Assembly (NCBI GenBank): GCA_011763485.2
Contig: JAANSK020278157.1
Span: 1-32,021 of the forward strand
Direction of reading: 5' to 3'
DNA from: Isoetes engelmannii
Lineage: Eukaryota; Streptophyta; Lycopodiopsida; Isoetales; Isoetaceae
DNA length: 32,021 nt
Each line of letters starts with the position of its first letter. The first letter of the stretch is position 1. The notes beneath the pieces were generated by a model, which ran no database searches, was not told where the DNA came from, and worked only from the letters and a program-made list of their open reading frames with translations. Shown one piece after another: positions 1 to 8,826 of the stretch. The translations under genes were made by a program, and so were the position numbers.

Positions 1-20
1 AATTTGTATGTACAGGTATC

Positions 21-59
21 TTCAACCTTTACTCCAAAGCTTTTGGAGTAAAGGTTGAA
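21..59. repeat. perfect hairpin, 18-bp arms
   Basis: TTCAACCTTTACTCCAAA is followed after three bases (GCT) by its exact reverse complement. A further partial copy (TTTGGAGTAAAG) follows at about 66-77. No gene is visible between 1 and 240; the rest of that stretch is AT-rich spacer with short A runs. Confidence 0.75.
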
Positions 60-239
60 TTTGTGTTTGGAGTAAAGTTTTTGCAATGATTTTATTGTGT
101 TCCTTATCAACACACATAAAAAATGGTACAATATGGCCCCTAATTCATATACAAAAAAAAAGCAGGATGCAAAATCTTGACGAAAACATAGGTTAAAAGC
201 GAGACAAAAAAAAAAATGAAATGAGGCATAAGTTCAAAA

Positions 240-1550
240 TAGCGAAATCGTGGTTTTCTTTGTTCGAACCCACTTTACACCTTTCATCGGGAGAACCAGC
301 ACTGAGCTTGATTTTCCTTCAGTAGGCTTTGAGGCGTTGTGGGCCCATTGCCACTGCTAAAGTAACATTGGGCAAGCGAGCATCACATTTACCAACCACC
401 TTCTGAAAGTAAATGATGTGGCGGTCAAGTGTGGCTCTGTGTAGGGGCAAGAAACATGTCTCCTGCAGCAGGATCTGATATGGAACTGTGGACTTAACCC
501 CAAGTGTTCGGGCCAAGGCGGCCTTTTGTACCTGTTCCAGGTCATTCCAGGTCATTCCAGGTGGCAAGGGATATGATTGGACCCCACACCTCCACTCTAT
601 AAAAGAACAAGCTCGACCAAGGACCTAAATAGATGTGCCTGGTCACCCCAAGCATATAGCTCACCTTGACTGTTGTTCTGCATGGCATACAGTGCTTTCC
701 AGATAGCTGTGATGCGTAACCCGATCGAGACATCCCAATGTGTGGTAGTAGAAAACTCAATTTCTAAATACATGTAGAACGGAGCCACTCCTACAGTCCG
801 TTCTTGGTAGGTGAAGGAGGGTGTTCTTGGCTGACGGGAGGATGAAACTAGCAAGACTTTAGCTTTGGCGAAGTTACCCCGCATACCAGTGAATCGACAA
901 TAAGTGTCCAAAGCATCCAAGTGACTTTGCATGTCTTCTGGGGTGTATGCTAGGAGGTCAACATATCAGCATATATGAGCTATCGAACTATATGGTGCAT
1001 GAGTTGGGCGCTCTCCCTGCCATGTTCAACAAGCCAAGCTTCTAACTGATCAATGTACAGGCCAAAGAGCGTCGGGGAGAGGTGACAGCACTGGCGCACT
1101 CCAATACTACTGATGGCCGTCTGTCCTAATGGTGTCAGACATGATGAGCATGCTCCATACAGCCTATATATCGCATTTTGCAAATCGACTAGGGTTCCCA
1201 GCTGCCTCAATCTGTCCCACAACTTGTCCCTCGGTACAGTGTCAAAAGCCTTTGCGAAGTCCACAAAGCAACAATACGGGTCTTGTCGGCAGTTCTCACT
1301 ATCCTCAATCAGGGTCCTCAGAGTGAAAATATGGTCGATGGTGGATTGTCTGGGCCTAAAGCCTGCTTGTGTGTGTGCACACACCTCTGTATCCTCTGCT
1401 TATATTGTCAGTCGTTGCTCAAGGATGCCGGCCAATAATTTTGCAAAAAAGGAGCTGACTATGATGGTACGATAATTGACTGGATAATGAGGCTCTATTG
1501 AATAAGGCCATCAAGACAGGTACCATCGAGGCCTAGCCCATTTGAGAGTG
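240..1550 (-). mobile_element. decayed non-LTR retrotransposon (LINE), reverse transcriptase part of ORF2
   Basis: The minus strand encodes successive pieces of a LINE reverse transcriptase, reading from about 1550 down to 319. First comes a PVNYRTI...FAKLLAGILEQRLT segment (about 1490-1400), then QAGFRPRQSTIDHIFTLRTL, then FVDFAKAFDTVPRDKLW (RT block with the first catalytic Asp). Next is GVRQCCHLSPTLFGLYIDQLE, equivalent to the usual GVRQGCPLSPxLF. A segment starting TPEDMQSHLDALDTYC (about 932) follows, and a C-terminal thumb-like part ends near 319. The pieces lie in different frames, so several frameshifts and stops have occurred. The catalytic YADD box, at 962-973, reads YADM and so lacks its second Asp. 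This is a dead copy. The GLYIDQLE signature is one I associate with LINEs of non-flowering plants and green algae; that is a memory-based impression. The 5' part of the element and ORF1 are not visible upstream of 1550. Confidence 0.9.
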
Positions 1551-2023
1551 CTAACCTTGTTTGGTTTGTTCATAACTTTTTTGCATTTGGTTTGCCAATA
1601 TGGTGAAAGAGAACATCAAGGAAATGTACTTCTACAACCTTCAAAACAAAAAGTGACTCAGGCCTTGACTTGCCAGCAACTGCTTCTTGCAATTTACTCC
1701 TCCACTTGGAACAGATTGTAACAGCAGGCTTTTCATTTGGCATCAGGTTGGTTGGTGTGGTCTATGTGGAAAAGGCGACGGTGGTGTATCTTCAAGGGCT
1801 TAACAATTACTGTTGACCAGCTTCTTCATAAGGCACAAGATATATTGATGACGACATAACAATGTTCTCCGCAACCACCTGAGAAGAAAAACACTTGATT
1901 TTTGAGGAGTATTTGGGCTTCTCTTTGTCTGCTGAGATTTTATTCCTGCCTTTGCAATTATACATGTACTTCTGTGGAATATTGAATATAGTCTGACGTC
2001 CTTCAAAAAAAAAAAAAAAAAAG
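1551..2023. other. spacer without recognisable gene
   Basis: AT-rich sequence with an A17 run just before 2024. A motif with CTTCTACAACCTTCAAAAC followed by GTGACTC (about 1627-1658) resembles the sequence at the start of the tandem units that follow, so this stretch may be a more decayed outer copy of the same repeat. The short open frames here show no family resemblance. Confidence 0.5.
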
Positions 2024-2752
2024 AAGTGACTCAAGCAAATAAATATCCATGGGCAAAAAGAGAAATGCTAATGCTATATATAGTTACCCACAAGCTTTGT
2101 TGCTGCTACATAATTGTTTGAGGTTGATGCGGATGCGCAAGTAGATAGCAAGCAGTATCTTTGTAAAGTCAGGACTTTGGAATTGTAACAGAGGAATCAT
2201 GTCAAACTAACTTGGGCATCTAAAATCAACAAAAAACACATAGTTGTCTGCATTCAAGTGTGATTACAATGGGATGAAACAATGATTTATAGACAGAGAT
2301 CTACCTGGGGGTTTTCTTCTCTCTCCCCTTTTATTTGTAAAAGATAACGGCTAGAAAATGTACCTTTGTAACCTTAAAAATAAAAATTGACTTGGGTAAA
2401 TAAATATCCATGGGCAGAAAGAGAAATCTCAATATTGTAGTTACCAGCTACGAAGGCTTCTGTCTCAGGCTAACCGTTGTAACCGAAGCCTTCGTAGACT
2501 TGTCTCTGTCTCGTAGACTTCTGTGATGCACAAGCAAATAGCAAATAGTATCTTCGTAACTACAAATATTGAGACAGAAGAACGGAAGCCTTCTATCAGC
2601 TATTTGTCTGTAGTTGTAACAAAAGAATTAAAAATAGGAGGAATCATATCAAACTAACATGGGCACCTAAAATCAACAAAAAAAAAAACACAGAGCTCTT
2701 TGCATCTGAGGGCGATTTTAGTGGGCAAATGGGGAGCTCTAGATTATAAATG
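2024..2752. repeat. two-unit tandem duplication, about 270 and 370 bp
   Basis: Unit 1 (2024-2294) and unit 2 (2383-2752) share collinear blocks: AAATAAATATCCATGGGCA, GTATCTT(C/T)GTAA, GAATCAT(G/A)TCAAACTAAC, ATCTAAAATCAACAAAAAA or its one-base variant, and a terminal block with GTGGG and ATTTATA/TTATAAA. Unit 2 is longer because it carries an extra hairpin segment near 2448-2570. The units are clearly diverged, so the duplication is not recent. No protein-coding character is seen in either. Confidence 0.75.
2448..2497. repeat. inverted repeat, 13-bp perfect arms
   Basis: CTACGAAGGCTTC (2448-2460) is matched by GAAGCCTTCGTAG (2485-2497). The hairpin lies inside the second tandem unit and is missing from the first, so it arrived or grew after the duplication. 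A partial relative (GGAAGCCTTCTATCAG) follows at about 2584. Confidence 0.75.
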
Positions 2753-3413
2753 CCTTAAATCTTCTCAACCCAATGTCTGAGCTGCAAGGTTGTCAAAGAA
2801 AACCCTTGAAAAGAAGGAAGAAACACAAATTAAATAATTAAAAATTGTGTGCTCCTGAACTGAAGTCATAGGACAAAAATTCAAGTCGACTACTATTCTT
2901 TAACACATCGCCCCTCAAGTTTATAGTGATCCAACGGTTGTCAAATGAGATCATCCTTGAAAAGTGATTTAGTGGAGCCATAACACACTGCTTCTTCATA
3001 ACACCCTAGGGTGTTATAAAATGGACGATCCAGATTGATTTTAATGGTGAATTGGACGACCCAAAACTCTCGGGGCCGTGTGTTAAGGGCGATAACGCCC
3101 TGGCCCGAGGGTGTTGCTAAGAAAATTGAGGGCCATCAAACTCTTGCCATATAACACCTAGTTGCTTCAAGAAACCTGTCAAAGAGAGAATTGGGCCAAT
3201 GATTTCTTCTTTATTTTTGAAAGGGCTTCAATAGCTGATTTCCTGGCCTCTGCTTCTGTTGCTAATATGATGCAGACGAATTTGTAAGCCGAAAGGCTAA
3301 CTGGAACTAACTTTCTTCTTCCCTTTTCACCATATAAGATTTATCAAATGCAAAATGCACAAACACACTGTCGGGGTTTGAGAACCATTCATGGCAAATA
3401 ACAGAACCCATAC
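2753..3413. other. spacer with a 20-bp perfect palindrome
   Basis: No gene is recognised. A perfect palindrome, ATAACACCCTAGGGTGTTAT, lies at 2998-3017, and a small hairpin GGGCG-ATAA-CGCCC follows at about 3089-3102. TAACAC-type words recur across 2900-3160, which hints at a small decayed inverted-repeat element, but its ends could not be fixed. Confidence 0.5.
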
Positions 3414-3958
3414 TGTAACACCCAGGGATATGTTCAACGTATTTTACATTTGATACGACACAAATTTGGAGTATAATACGTCAAAAATACGACAAGAAAA
3501 TTTCGGCACCAGAAAATTTTCGCATACGCGAAAAAGAGTTCGCGTATGCAAACAGTGTATTTCGCGTACGTGATAATTATAAAAATAAATAAATAAATAA
3601 ATGAAAAAATCACGAAGGTCACTTTTGCATCAATTTTTTTATTTTTTATTTTTGCATATGCGAAGTACGCTGTTCGCATATGCAAATGTCAATTTTGAGT
3701 ATGCGAAACAGTGTATTTTGCGTCGCATTTTTGTTTTCACGTCTTAGTGCCGCAGTTTCTTCTGTTTTGCATAAGTGAAAATGACTTCGAGTACGCGTTG
3801 CAGTGTATTTCGCATACGTGAAACATTTTCCCCCCTCCCCCCCCCCTTTTTTTTTTGCCGCCGGCGTCTGCTTTATTAAATCAGATGTTAACAAGTTTAA
3901 TCAGAAATTCTGGTTAGGGATTCTGGTTAGGGATTCTGGTTAGTGGCGTGACGTTACA
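3414..3958 (+). mobile_element. solo-LTR-like fossil (TGTAAC...GTTACA)
   Basis: The segment begins TGTAACACCCAGGG and ends GTGACGTTACA, so it has the TG...CA ends and a 6-bp terminal inverted repeat (TGTAAC/GTTACA) typical of plant LTRs, often of Ty3/gypsy type. Inside are repeated words built on CGCATACGCGAA and TTCGCGTATGC, an (AAAT)n run near 3585, C- and T-rich runs near 3830-3856, and three GGTTAGGGATTCT-like repeats near 3903-3942. No gag or pol sequence adjoins it, so it looks like an isolated LTR. No clear 5-bp target duplication is left, which fits an old insertion. A related sequence in inverted orientation lies at about 29500-29749. Confidence 0.6.
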
Positions 3959-4008
3959 AACTCTTCTTCTTCTTCTTCTTCCCCAAGTTTCGACCCTGGG
4001 TGTGATGA

Positions 4009-4458
4009 GCACCTTCAGAATGTTAAGCAGAATATAATATTTGCAAAGCTTTATAAGATCGGTACATTTACATGAATGGCACCTAACTTATCAACTAGGT
4101 TCAAGTTTTCTTATACCCTCTACGTCTTGGAGGATGTAGTCATTGCTTTCATAGTGTTCTATTTATTTGGTAGAAACAAGATGTTAACACACCGAAGGCT
4201 GTTGTTGGTATCTTGGAAGGACGGAATCCTTGCTTTCATGGTGTTGCATTTTCTTCCACTAAAAACCACGTCTAGAAAAACTTGAAAACCATGCCTCTGC
4301 TGAAAAAATTGCAACAAAAAAAACTCATGCCCACAACGAGCCTGCCACAGTCAGCATTATACGAATCTATAGACATACAAAATTAGAAATCTTAGCCCCA
4401 ACCATCAATTTTATACCCTCTAAACTACCAAAAAAGGATTGTGGAAACTTACTTTGGT
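4009..4458 (+). repeat. displaced copy of the 3' flank of the GT47 gene
   Basis: Positions 4009-4113 closely match 16303-16403, the 3' UTR of the GT47 gene: both run from AGCACCTTCAGAATGTTAAG through TACATTTACATGAATGGC to TCAAGTTTTCTTA. A second block at 4421-4458 (TAAACTACCAAAAAAGG...) matches 16530-16567, beyond the poly(A) signal. The middle parts differ: here 288 bp (4123-4410) is bounded by an exact 12-bp direct repeat TTATACCCTCTA (4111-4122 and 4411-4422), while the 16-kb copy has its own different middle. No GT47 coding sequence precedes this copy. It is either a truncated segmental duplication or a dispersed repeat caught in the gene's 3' UTR. Confidence 0.8.
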
Positions 4459-4482
4459 GACTGTTCTTCATGTTAGTTTTTC

Positions 4483-4518
4483 TTTTTTTTGGGGGGGGGG
4501 GGGGGGGGGGGGGGGGGG
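4483..4518 (+). repeat. T8-G28 homopolymer run
   Basis: Eight T (4483-4490) are followed by an uninterrupted run of 28 G (4491-4518). Long G runs are rare in plant DNA; this one could fold as a G-quadruplex or could reflect a sequencing or assembly length error. Confidence 0.9.
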
Positions 4519-4695
4519 AGAAGGTATAGGGATAAGTTTTGAAGGTGTTCTTGGAGTTGAACTATTTTTAGATTGGCCCGGGGCATTTCGTCAAGGAGAC
4601 GGTGGGCTTATGGGTTTTTGAGCATATTTCAGGCATATCTAAACAACTATTAGTTGTATTTCTGGCGGTGAAAAATGCTTTTGTATTTTTCCACA

Positions 4696-5110
4696 TGCCT
4701 TTGAATACGCTTACCATGGAAAAGTATTATGTGTTGTAGATTTGTATGAGAAGATGCAAAAGAATTTATGAAGCCAGATCAGGCTTCCTTCACTAGTGTG
4801 CTTGTGGTAGGCAGTCACACGGCTATTGAGAATATCATAGAATTATACACAATGATTCTCATTCTACATGCATGGTTGATCTCCTAGGTCGCTCTAAATA
4901 TCTTAGTGAAGCAGAAAACATACTTTAAGCTCTCCAGTTTGATGTTGATGGATGATTCTCTTTGCTTAGTGCATACAAAATGCATGGGAATGTTGAGTTA
5001 AGGAAGCAATGCTTTTGGGAACTGGTCTTTTTCAGCTCCTAGTGTGCTACTGGATATGTTCTTATGGAAACATTTTTGCAGATCAGCAAAGGCCTGAAAG
5101 GAACTGTTTA
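4696..5110 (+). pseudogene. pentatricopeptide repeat (PPR) protein relic, PLS class
   Basis: Across three frames the plus strand reads like the C-terminal PPR and E-motif part of a plant organelle RNA-binding PPR protein. A helix-like DLYEKMQK precedes MKPDQASFTSVLVVGSHT (about 4768), which resembles the common KPDxVTFxSVLxACSHxG. YTCMVDLLGRSKYLSEAEN (about 4865) matches YxCMVDLLGRAGxLxEAE. LLSAYKMHGNVELRKQC (about 4964) matches LLxACRxHGNVELGKxA. TGYVLMETFLQISK (about 5050) resembles GxYVLLSNIYAxAGK. Frameshifts and an internal stop just before LLSAY show that it is dead. No upstream repeats or DYW domain were recognised. Intact relatives bind organellar transcripts and often specify C-to-U editing. 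No coding function remains here. Confidence 0.8.
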
Positions 5111-5520
5111 AGAATTAGCAGTTGTTGAAGTTACATATCTTTGGAGCCCTTTGTAGACCTATTTGCAAAACTGTTGAATACGAATACAATAATACTTTTG
5201 ACAAAAGGACTGTACAACATGAATCTCTTAAGCGTATTATTTGATTGAATCACGTTAGATGTTAGGGGATGCTAGAGCAGCGTTCTGGTCAGCATGATGG
5301 ATTGATCTTTCATAATCTCATACCATTGCTAATGTGGAAGACATAATCTTGGTTTACAATGAACCATGGTTTATTTGCTCAAGCTCTCCACGAAGTCAAA
5401 GGTGGCCAAATCCATGGGTGTCTCTAAGTACTTCGTACTTCAAGTATAATTGTTTTGCAGGAAATTTTGTATCAACTGGCTATATAATCGCATAGTAGAC
5501 AACACTTGTAATGAACAACC
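5111..5520. other. spacer without recognisable gene
   Basis: AT-rich sequence with many stops in all frames. It may hold more decayed PPR sequence, but I could not recognise any motif. Confidence 0.4.
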
Positions 5521-5578
5521 TCTGTGAACTCTATAAGCAGGTTTATCACTCTGTGAACTCTATAAGCAGGTTTATCAC
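5521..5578. repeat. 29-bp perfect tandem duplication
   Basis: A 29-bp unit starting TCTGTGAACTCTATAAGCAG occurs twice head to tail (5521-5549 and 5550-5578) with no mismatch, so the duplication is recent or was created during assembly. Confidence 0.9.
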
Positions 5579-5585
5579 ACCACAC

Positions 5586-5702
5586 ATATTTACATTGCAT
5601 TTGTGGGTTTTGAAGCCCACAGTTCAGAGTGCGACTCTGGGCGGCCTCGAACTCGAGACCTCACATTGCTGAGTCGAGTGTGCTACCGCTAGGTGTATCC
5701 TC
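5586..5702 (-). mobile_element. tRNA-derived SINE (Au-like head)
   Basis: On the minus strand, reading from about 5702 down, the sequence has an A-box-like TAGCGGTAGCACAC and, about 30 bases later, GGTCTCGAGTTCGAGGCC. The latter resembles the RNA polymerase III B box and the GGTCTCGAGTTCGA word of plant Au-type SINEs. A GGGCTTCAAAACCC hairpin follows at the 3' side. The body is short and no clear target duplication was found. It is not a tRNA gene, because no cloverleaf with paired acceptor arms can be drawn. Confidence 0.55.
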
Positions 5703-6575
5703 ATTTATATGATGATGCGTGGGAGCCATTGAACAAAGCTATTGTGATATGAGGCTCATCCCAAGCTTGTTTTAAGACAAAACATGCAGGGAACCTTTGT
5801 AAAAAGATGACCCTTGCATACAAAAAAATTATGAAAGCTCTAATTTTTACAAGAACTTCTAGTCATATAGAACATCCAGGAATGTCAGATGGAGAAGATT
5901 TATGCAGGTATATAATTTAGATTTACATTTTCTATTTTCCGTTCTCATTTATGCTGGTGTTCATTTGTTTAGACTTCAGACATGATGTTGACAGACTATT
6001 TGACCCAGTTTTGCATAGGTGAATTGCATGAGAAAGAAGTGCTTACAGTAGGGCAGTTTATGATAATTTCACCGGGTGTAACTCTGAAATGTGATTTGGA
6101 CTGACGATGGTGAGTTATTTGCTATATTCATACCTTCATCATCTAGCTCGATGCATTTTGTCCATTTCAATTGTTGAGCCAGAATGCTAAAAGCTTATAA
6201 AATTTAATAACAGAGAGCAGCCCTGCTGCATGCTGTTGATTAATCTTGAGGTCCAATACATGAACATGAAAAGATCAAATAGTTACGTAGATGAATACGA
6301 GAAGGTCAAATGTACACAATCTACCGGCATATCCCTAACACATGTAGGCATTTACTCTTTAAATTGCCACGTCTCTTTCTAGTTGCAAATCTACCAATGC
6401 AAATGATAACCTTCTACCACTAATTGAGGACCTTGAAAAGGTTAAATCATATGTAGGCCGTTCTGATTGCGGTCTTTCCCATGCCAGAAAAACGAGATGA
6501 CATATGACCCATTTTAAATCCTCTATATAGGAAAGCTAGCGGTGACAACAATGAGGTGCGCGATGAAGGAGCACG
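5703..6575. other. spacer without recognisable gene
   Basis: AT-rich sequence, stop-dense in all six frames, with no family motif recognised up to the LINE fragment that begins near 6580. Confidence 0.5.
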
Positions 6576-6579
6576 ATGA

Positions 6580-7250
6580 ATTGAGGCAGTATCTTGATGT
6601 TTGCTTCCTTAGCATAGTATAGGATGCAGATGCTCTGACACATGTCGAGATAGCACACTATCGGCAGCAGGTCAATCCCATGCTTGCGTGAGGCCCACAC
6701 CAGTACCTGCGCACCCATTTGCCCATGAAAAAGCGCAGACTGATAGCTTCTATCCGCACGGGTGCACATCGCCTTCGCATTGAGATAGACCGATGGACTA
6801 GAGAGGCACGCGAGGACAGGATCTGTCAGTGTTGCCATCAGGGCGCCATTGAGGATAAATGCCATGTTCTTCAGACCTGTGTAGCGTACGTTGATATCCG
6901 GGCACGGTATGTTCAGTTGGTTCTGCTTGGCCAGCCGCTAGATGTGCTATTGTACATGACCTCCGTGGGTTTGCTAGGATCATACCTTCAAGAGATCATG
7001 GATGTATGAACTCGTTTGTGCCCTTCAGTGCATTATTAAAGTGTGCTATATGATTGTACAGTCCACCAGCATACTTATTACTGCTAAGGCTTTCCCTCGA
7101 AAGCCCTTTGGAGGGGGGGGGATGTGTTAATCCTAACAGTAATACGCTTGCTGCTCTCTCTTTGTTTGGGTCCCATAGGCCAATTGCTCTCCGTGGGTGA
7201 TAAAAAATATATTTATTTTATTCTATTCTATTCTATTCTATTCTATTCTT
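6580..7250 (+). mobile_element. 5'-truncated LINE: ORF2 C-terminus, 3' UTR and TTCTA-repeat tail
   Basis: The plus strand encodes a LINE ORF2 C-terminus: LTHVEIAHYRQQVNPMLA (about 6626), then RKRRLIA-like KKRRLIASIRTGAHRLRIE and DRW (6728 on). A zinc-knuckle C-X2-C-X9-H-X4-C follows (CQCC...CHVLQTC, about 6825-6880), and the frame closes at 7009. One in-frame stop lies between the two parts, so the copy is inactive. The 3' UTR holds GGGTCCCATAGGCCAATTGC (about 7170) and ends in ATTTTATTCTA repeats (7213-7248), the short-repeat tail typical of LINE insertion. The same 3' UTR word recurs on the minus strand near 14570, so this is one family with several copies here. The minus-strand open frame across 6536-6865 is a shadow. 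Confidence 0.85.
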
Positions 7251-7379
7251 AAAAAAAGGTAATTCAAAAACTTATTTATAAGATATGGCTATTGAGAAGA
7301 AGTATCTATTGAAAATTGTTGTATTTGGGGGCATATATAGTTGACAAAATTGGGAACACGAAATTCTAACCACCTTTAA

Positions 7380-7975
7380 ATTTTGCCCTATTTCGTCGTA
7401 GTATTAAACAGTGAAACCTTTTGTCGACACCGTGTTGTTTTCTTGGGAGGCGGCGCCGCCTCCTCAACCATGTTCTCCCCAACTCTGTTTTCTGCCGCCC
7501 TGCCCTACCCAGCTCTGCTTTCTGCCGCCCAGCTCTGTTTTCTGTTTTTCACTCCGTCGCTCTCGCTATGGCTGCAACTCTGTTACGAAGAGTTGGACCT
7601 CGCATCCCAGCAAAGCGAGATCGCCCAGCAGAACGCAGGTTTTTCTGCATCCAGAAGCTTCCAAGCCCGTTATGGCGACCCTTTTCAGGCAGCCAAAGAA
7701 GGCATGCAAGAAGCCAATACTACACAGGAAGGCATCCAAATCCAAATCTTGCACATAGATTGAATTGCGTAGATGGAATCGGCAACCAGATGCTTGTCCC
7801 TCCTGGACGATGCTGCATAGGCGAAGCTGCACGGGCCGGATATAGAATAGAGTGCTTTGGCAGTTTTGCAGCTGCCGCAGAGGCAGAAAAGACTAAGCCG
7901 CAGAGGCAGAAAAGACTAAGGAAGATACTAAGGAATTTTTATTACCTTCTATTTTTGTGGATGGAGCATCCCTGA
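7380..7975 (+). other. GC-richer open segment of unknown nature
   Basis: This stretch is richer in GC and CpG than its surroundings and stays open in several plus-strand frames. The longest frame (7421-7975) contains an internal ATG at 7568 that would start MAATLLRRVGPRIPAKRDRP, which is Arg/Ala-rich and acid-poor like a mitochondrial presequence. That frame becomes Ala/Glu/Lys-rich and ends in a hydrophobic stretch with no domain I recognise. A 23-bp unit GCCGCAGAGGCAGAAAAGAC(TAA) is repeated in tandem (7874-7896, 7897-7919). An 18-bp perfect palindrome sits at 7446-7463. It could be a captured first exon, CpG-rich promoter DNA or transposon-derived sequence; I cannot decide and assign no function. 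Confidence 0.3.
7446..7463. repeat. 18-bp GC palindrome GGAGGCGGCGCCGCCTCC
   Basis: A perfect palindrome with the GCGGCGCCGC core that also appears at about 13310, 13523-13540 and 14316-14330. Such pure-GC palindromes stand out in this AT-rich window and may be remains of the hairpin-cored MITE-like family described below. Confidence 0.8.
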
Positions 7976-8134
7976 ACCAGTTAATCCTGATTCGGTATGG
8001 GTCTGCTTGTTTTTCTGTTGTTTTTGTTCTTCAATGCTTGAATCGAAGTGTTTTTCAGGCTATGAAAGCATATAGGTGGGGGACATTTTTTATGTCACGA
8101 CACTTAGTGCTTTGGGGGTGCTTTGGGGTTGCAA

Positions 8135-8608
8135 TTAGAAATTGGGAAAAACTGTGAAATACCCTTATGTTTTGCTAAAACTGTTCAAATGCCCCTCGTT
8201 TTTGGGGTATTTTTATGGAAATGATCACAACTTTTTTGCGATGCTCCAAACAAAAATTTGTTCTTCAGACGCATTGTAGAGGAAGAAGAGATCTTTCCAT
8301 CAAAGTTAAGATCACTGGAATTGGAGTTCGAAATTCTAAGTTATGGTATTTTAAATCCCACCTAAATTCTTACAAAATTTGTGTGTGTTAAAAATCACGT
8401 AACTTATGATTTAGGACTCCGATCATAGTGATCTTAGGTTTAATGAAAAGGTCTCATCCTCCTCTACAATGCATATGAAGAACACATTCTCATTTGGATC
8501 ATTGCAAAAAAGTTGTGGTCATTTCAATAAAAATATCCAAAAAACGAGGGGCGTTTGAACAGTTTTAGCAAAACATAAGGGTATTTCACAGTTTTTCCCT
8601 TAGAAGTT
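8135..8608. mobile_element. foldback MITE with 9-bp target duplication (Mutator-like)
   Basis: The element proper is 8144-8599 (456 bp). It begins GGGAAAAACTGTGAAATACC and ends with the exact reverse complement. The inverted repeats run almost to the middle (about 220 bp each), with scattered mismatches that increase toward the centre. Flanking it are TTAGAAATT (8135-8143) and TTAGAAGTT (8600-8608), a 9-bp target-site duplication with one mismatch. Nine-base duplications and long inverted repeats are typical of Mutator-superfamily elements. It carries no transposase, so it is non-autonomous, and its good preservation suggests a fairly recent insertion. Confidence 0.9.
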
Positions 8609-8826
8609 TTGAGCCCTTCAAGAACTATACCTTGACGTGTTGGTTCGTATTAGGGCAAACCCGCCAAGGAGAAAGCTTCAAATCGTCTCCCGCCAAGGAG
8701 AAAGCTCCAATTAGTTGGCCATGTCATCGATCCAGCTTCAAGGGATGATTCTCCCGCTCTGGGCGATTCTACCGCCTCCTTTCGGAATGGACAATTTTTT
8801 TCTCATTTTCTCATTTCAGGAATTGA

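Noticed and set aside
1113-1475. Plus-strand open frame of 120 codons
   Set aside because: It lies antisense to the recognisable LINE reverse transcriptase on the minus strand and has no domain of its own.
5521-5578. Start of a CRISPR-like or satellite array
   Set aside because: Only two directly abutting copies with no spacer; a simple tandem duplication explains it.
6536-6865. Minus-strand open frame of 109 codons
   Set aside because: It is antisense to the LINE ORF2 C-terminus on the plus strand, whose zinc knuckle is clear.
7421-7975. 184-codon open frame as a mitochondrial protein gene
   Set aside because: The presequence-like start at 7568 is suggestive, but no mature domain follows and three frames are open together, as happens in GC-richer DNA. 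It is reported only as an unknown segment.
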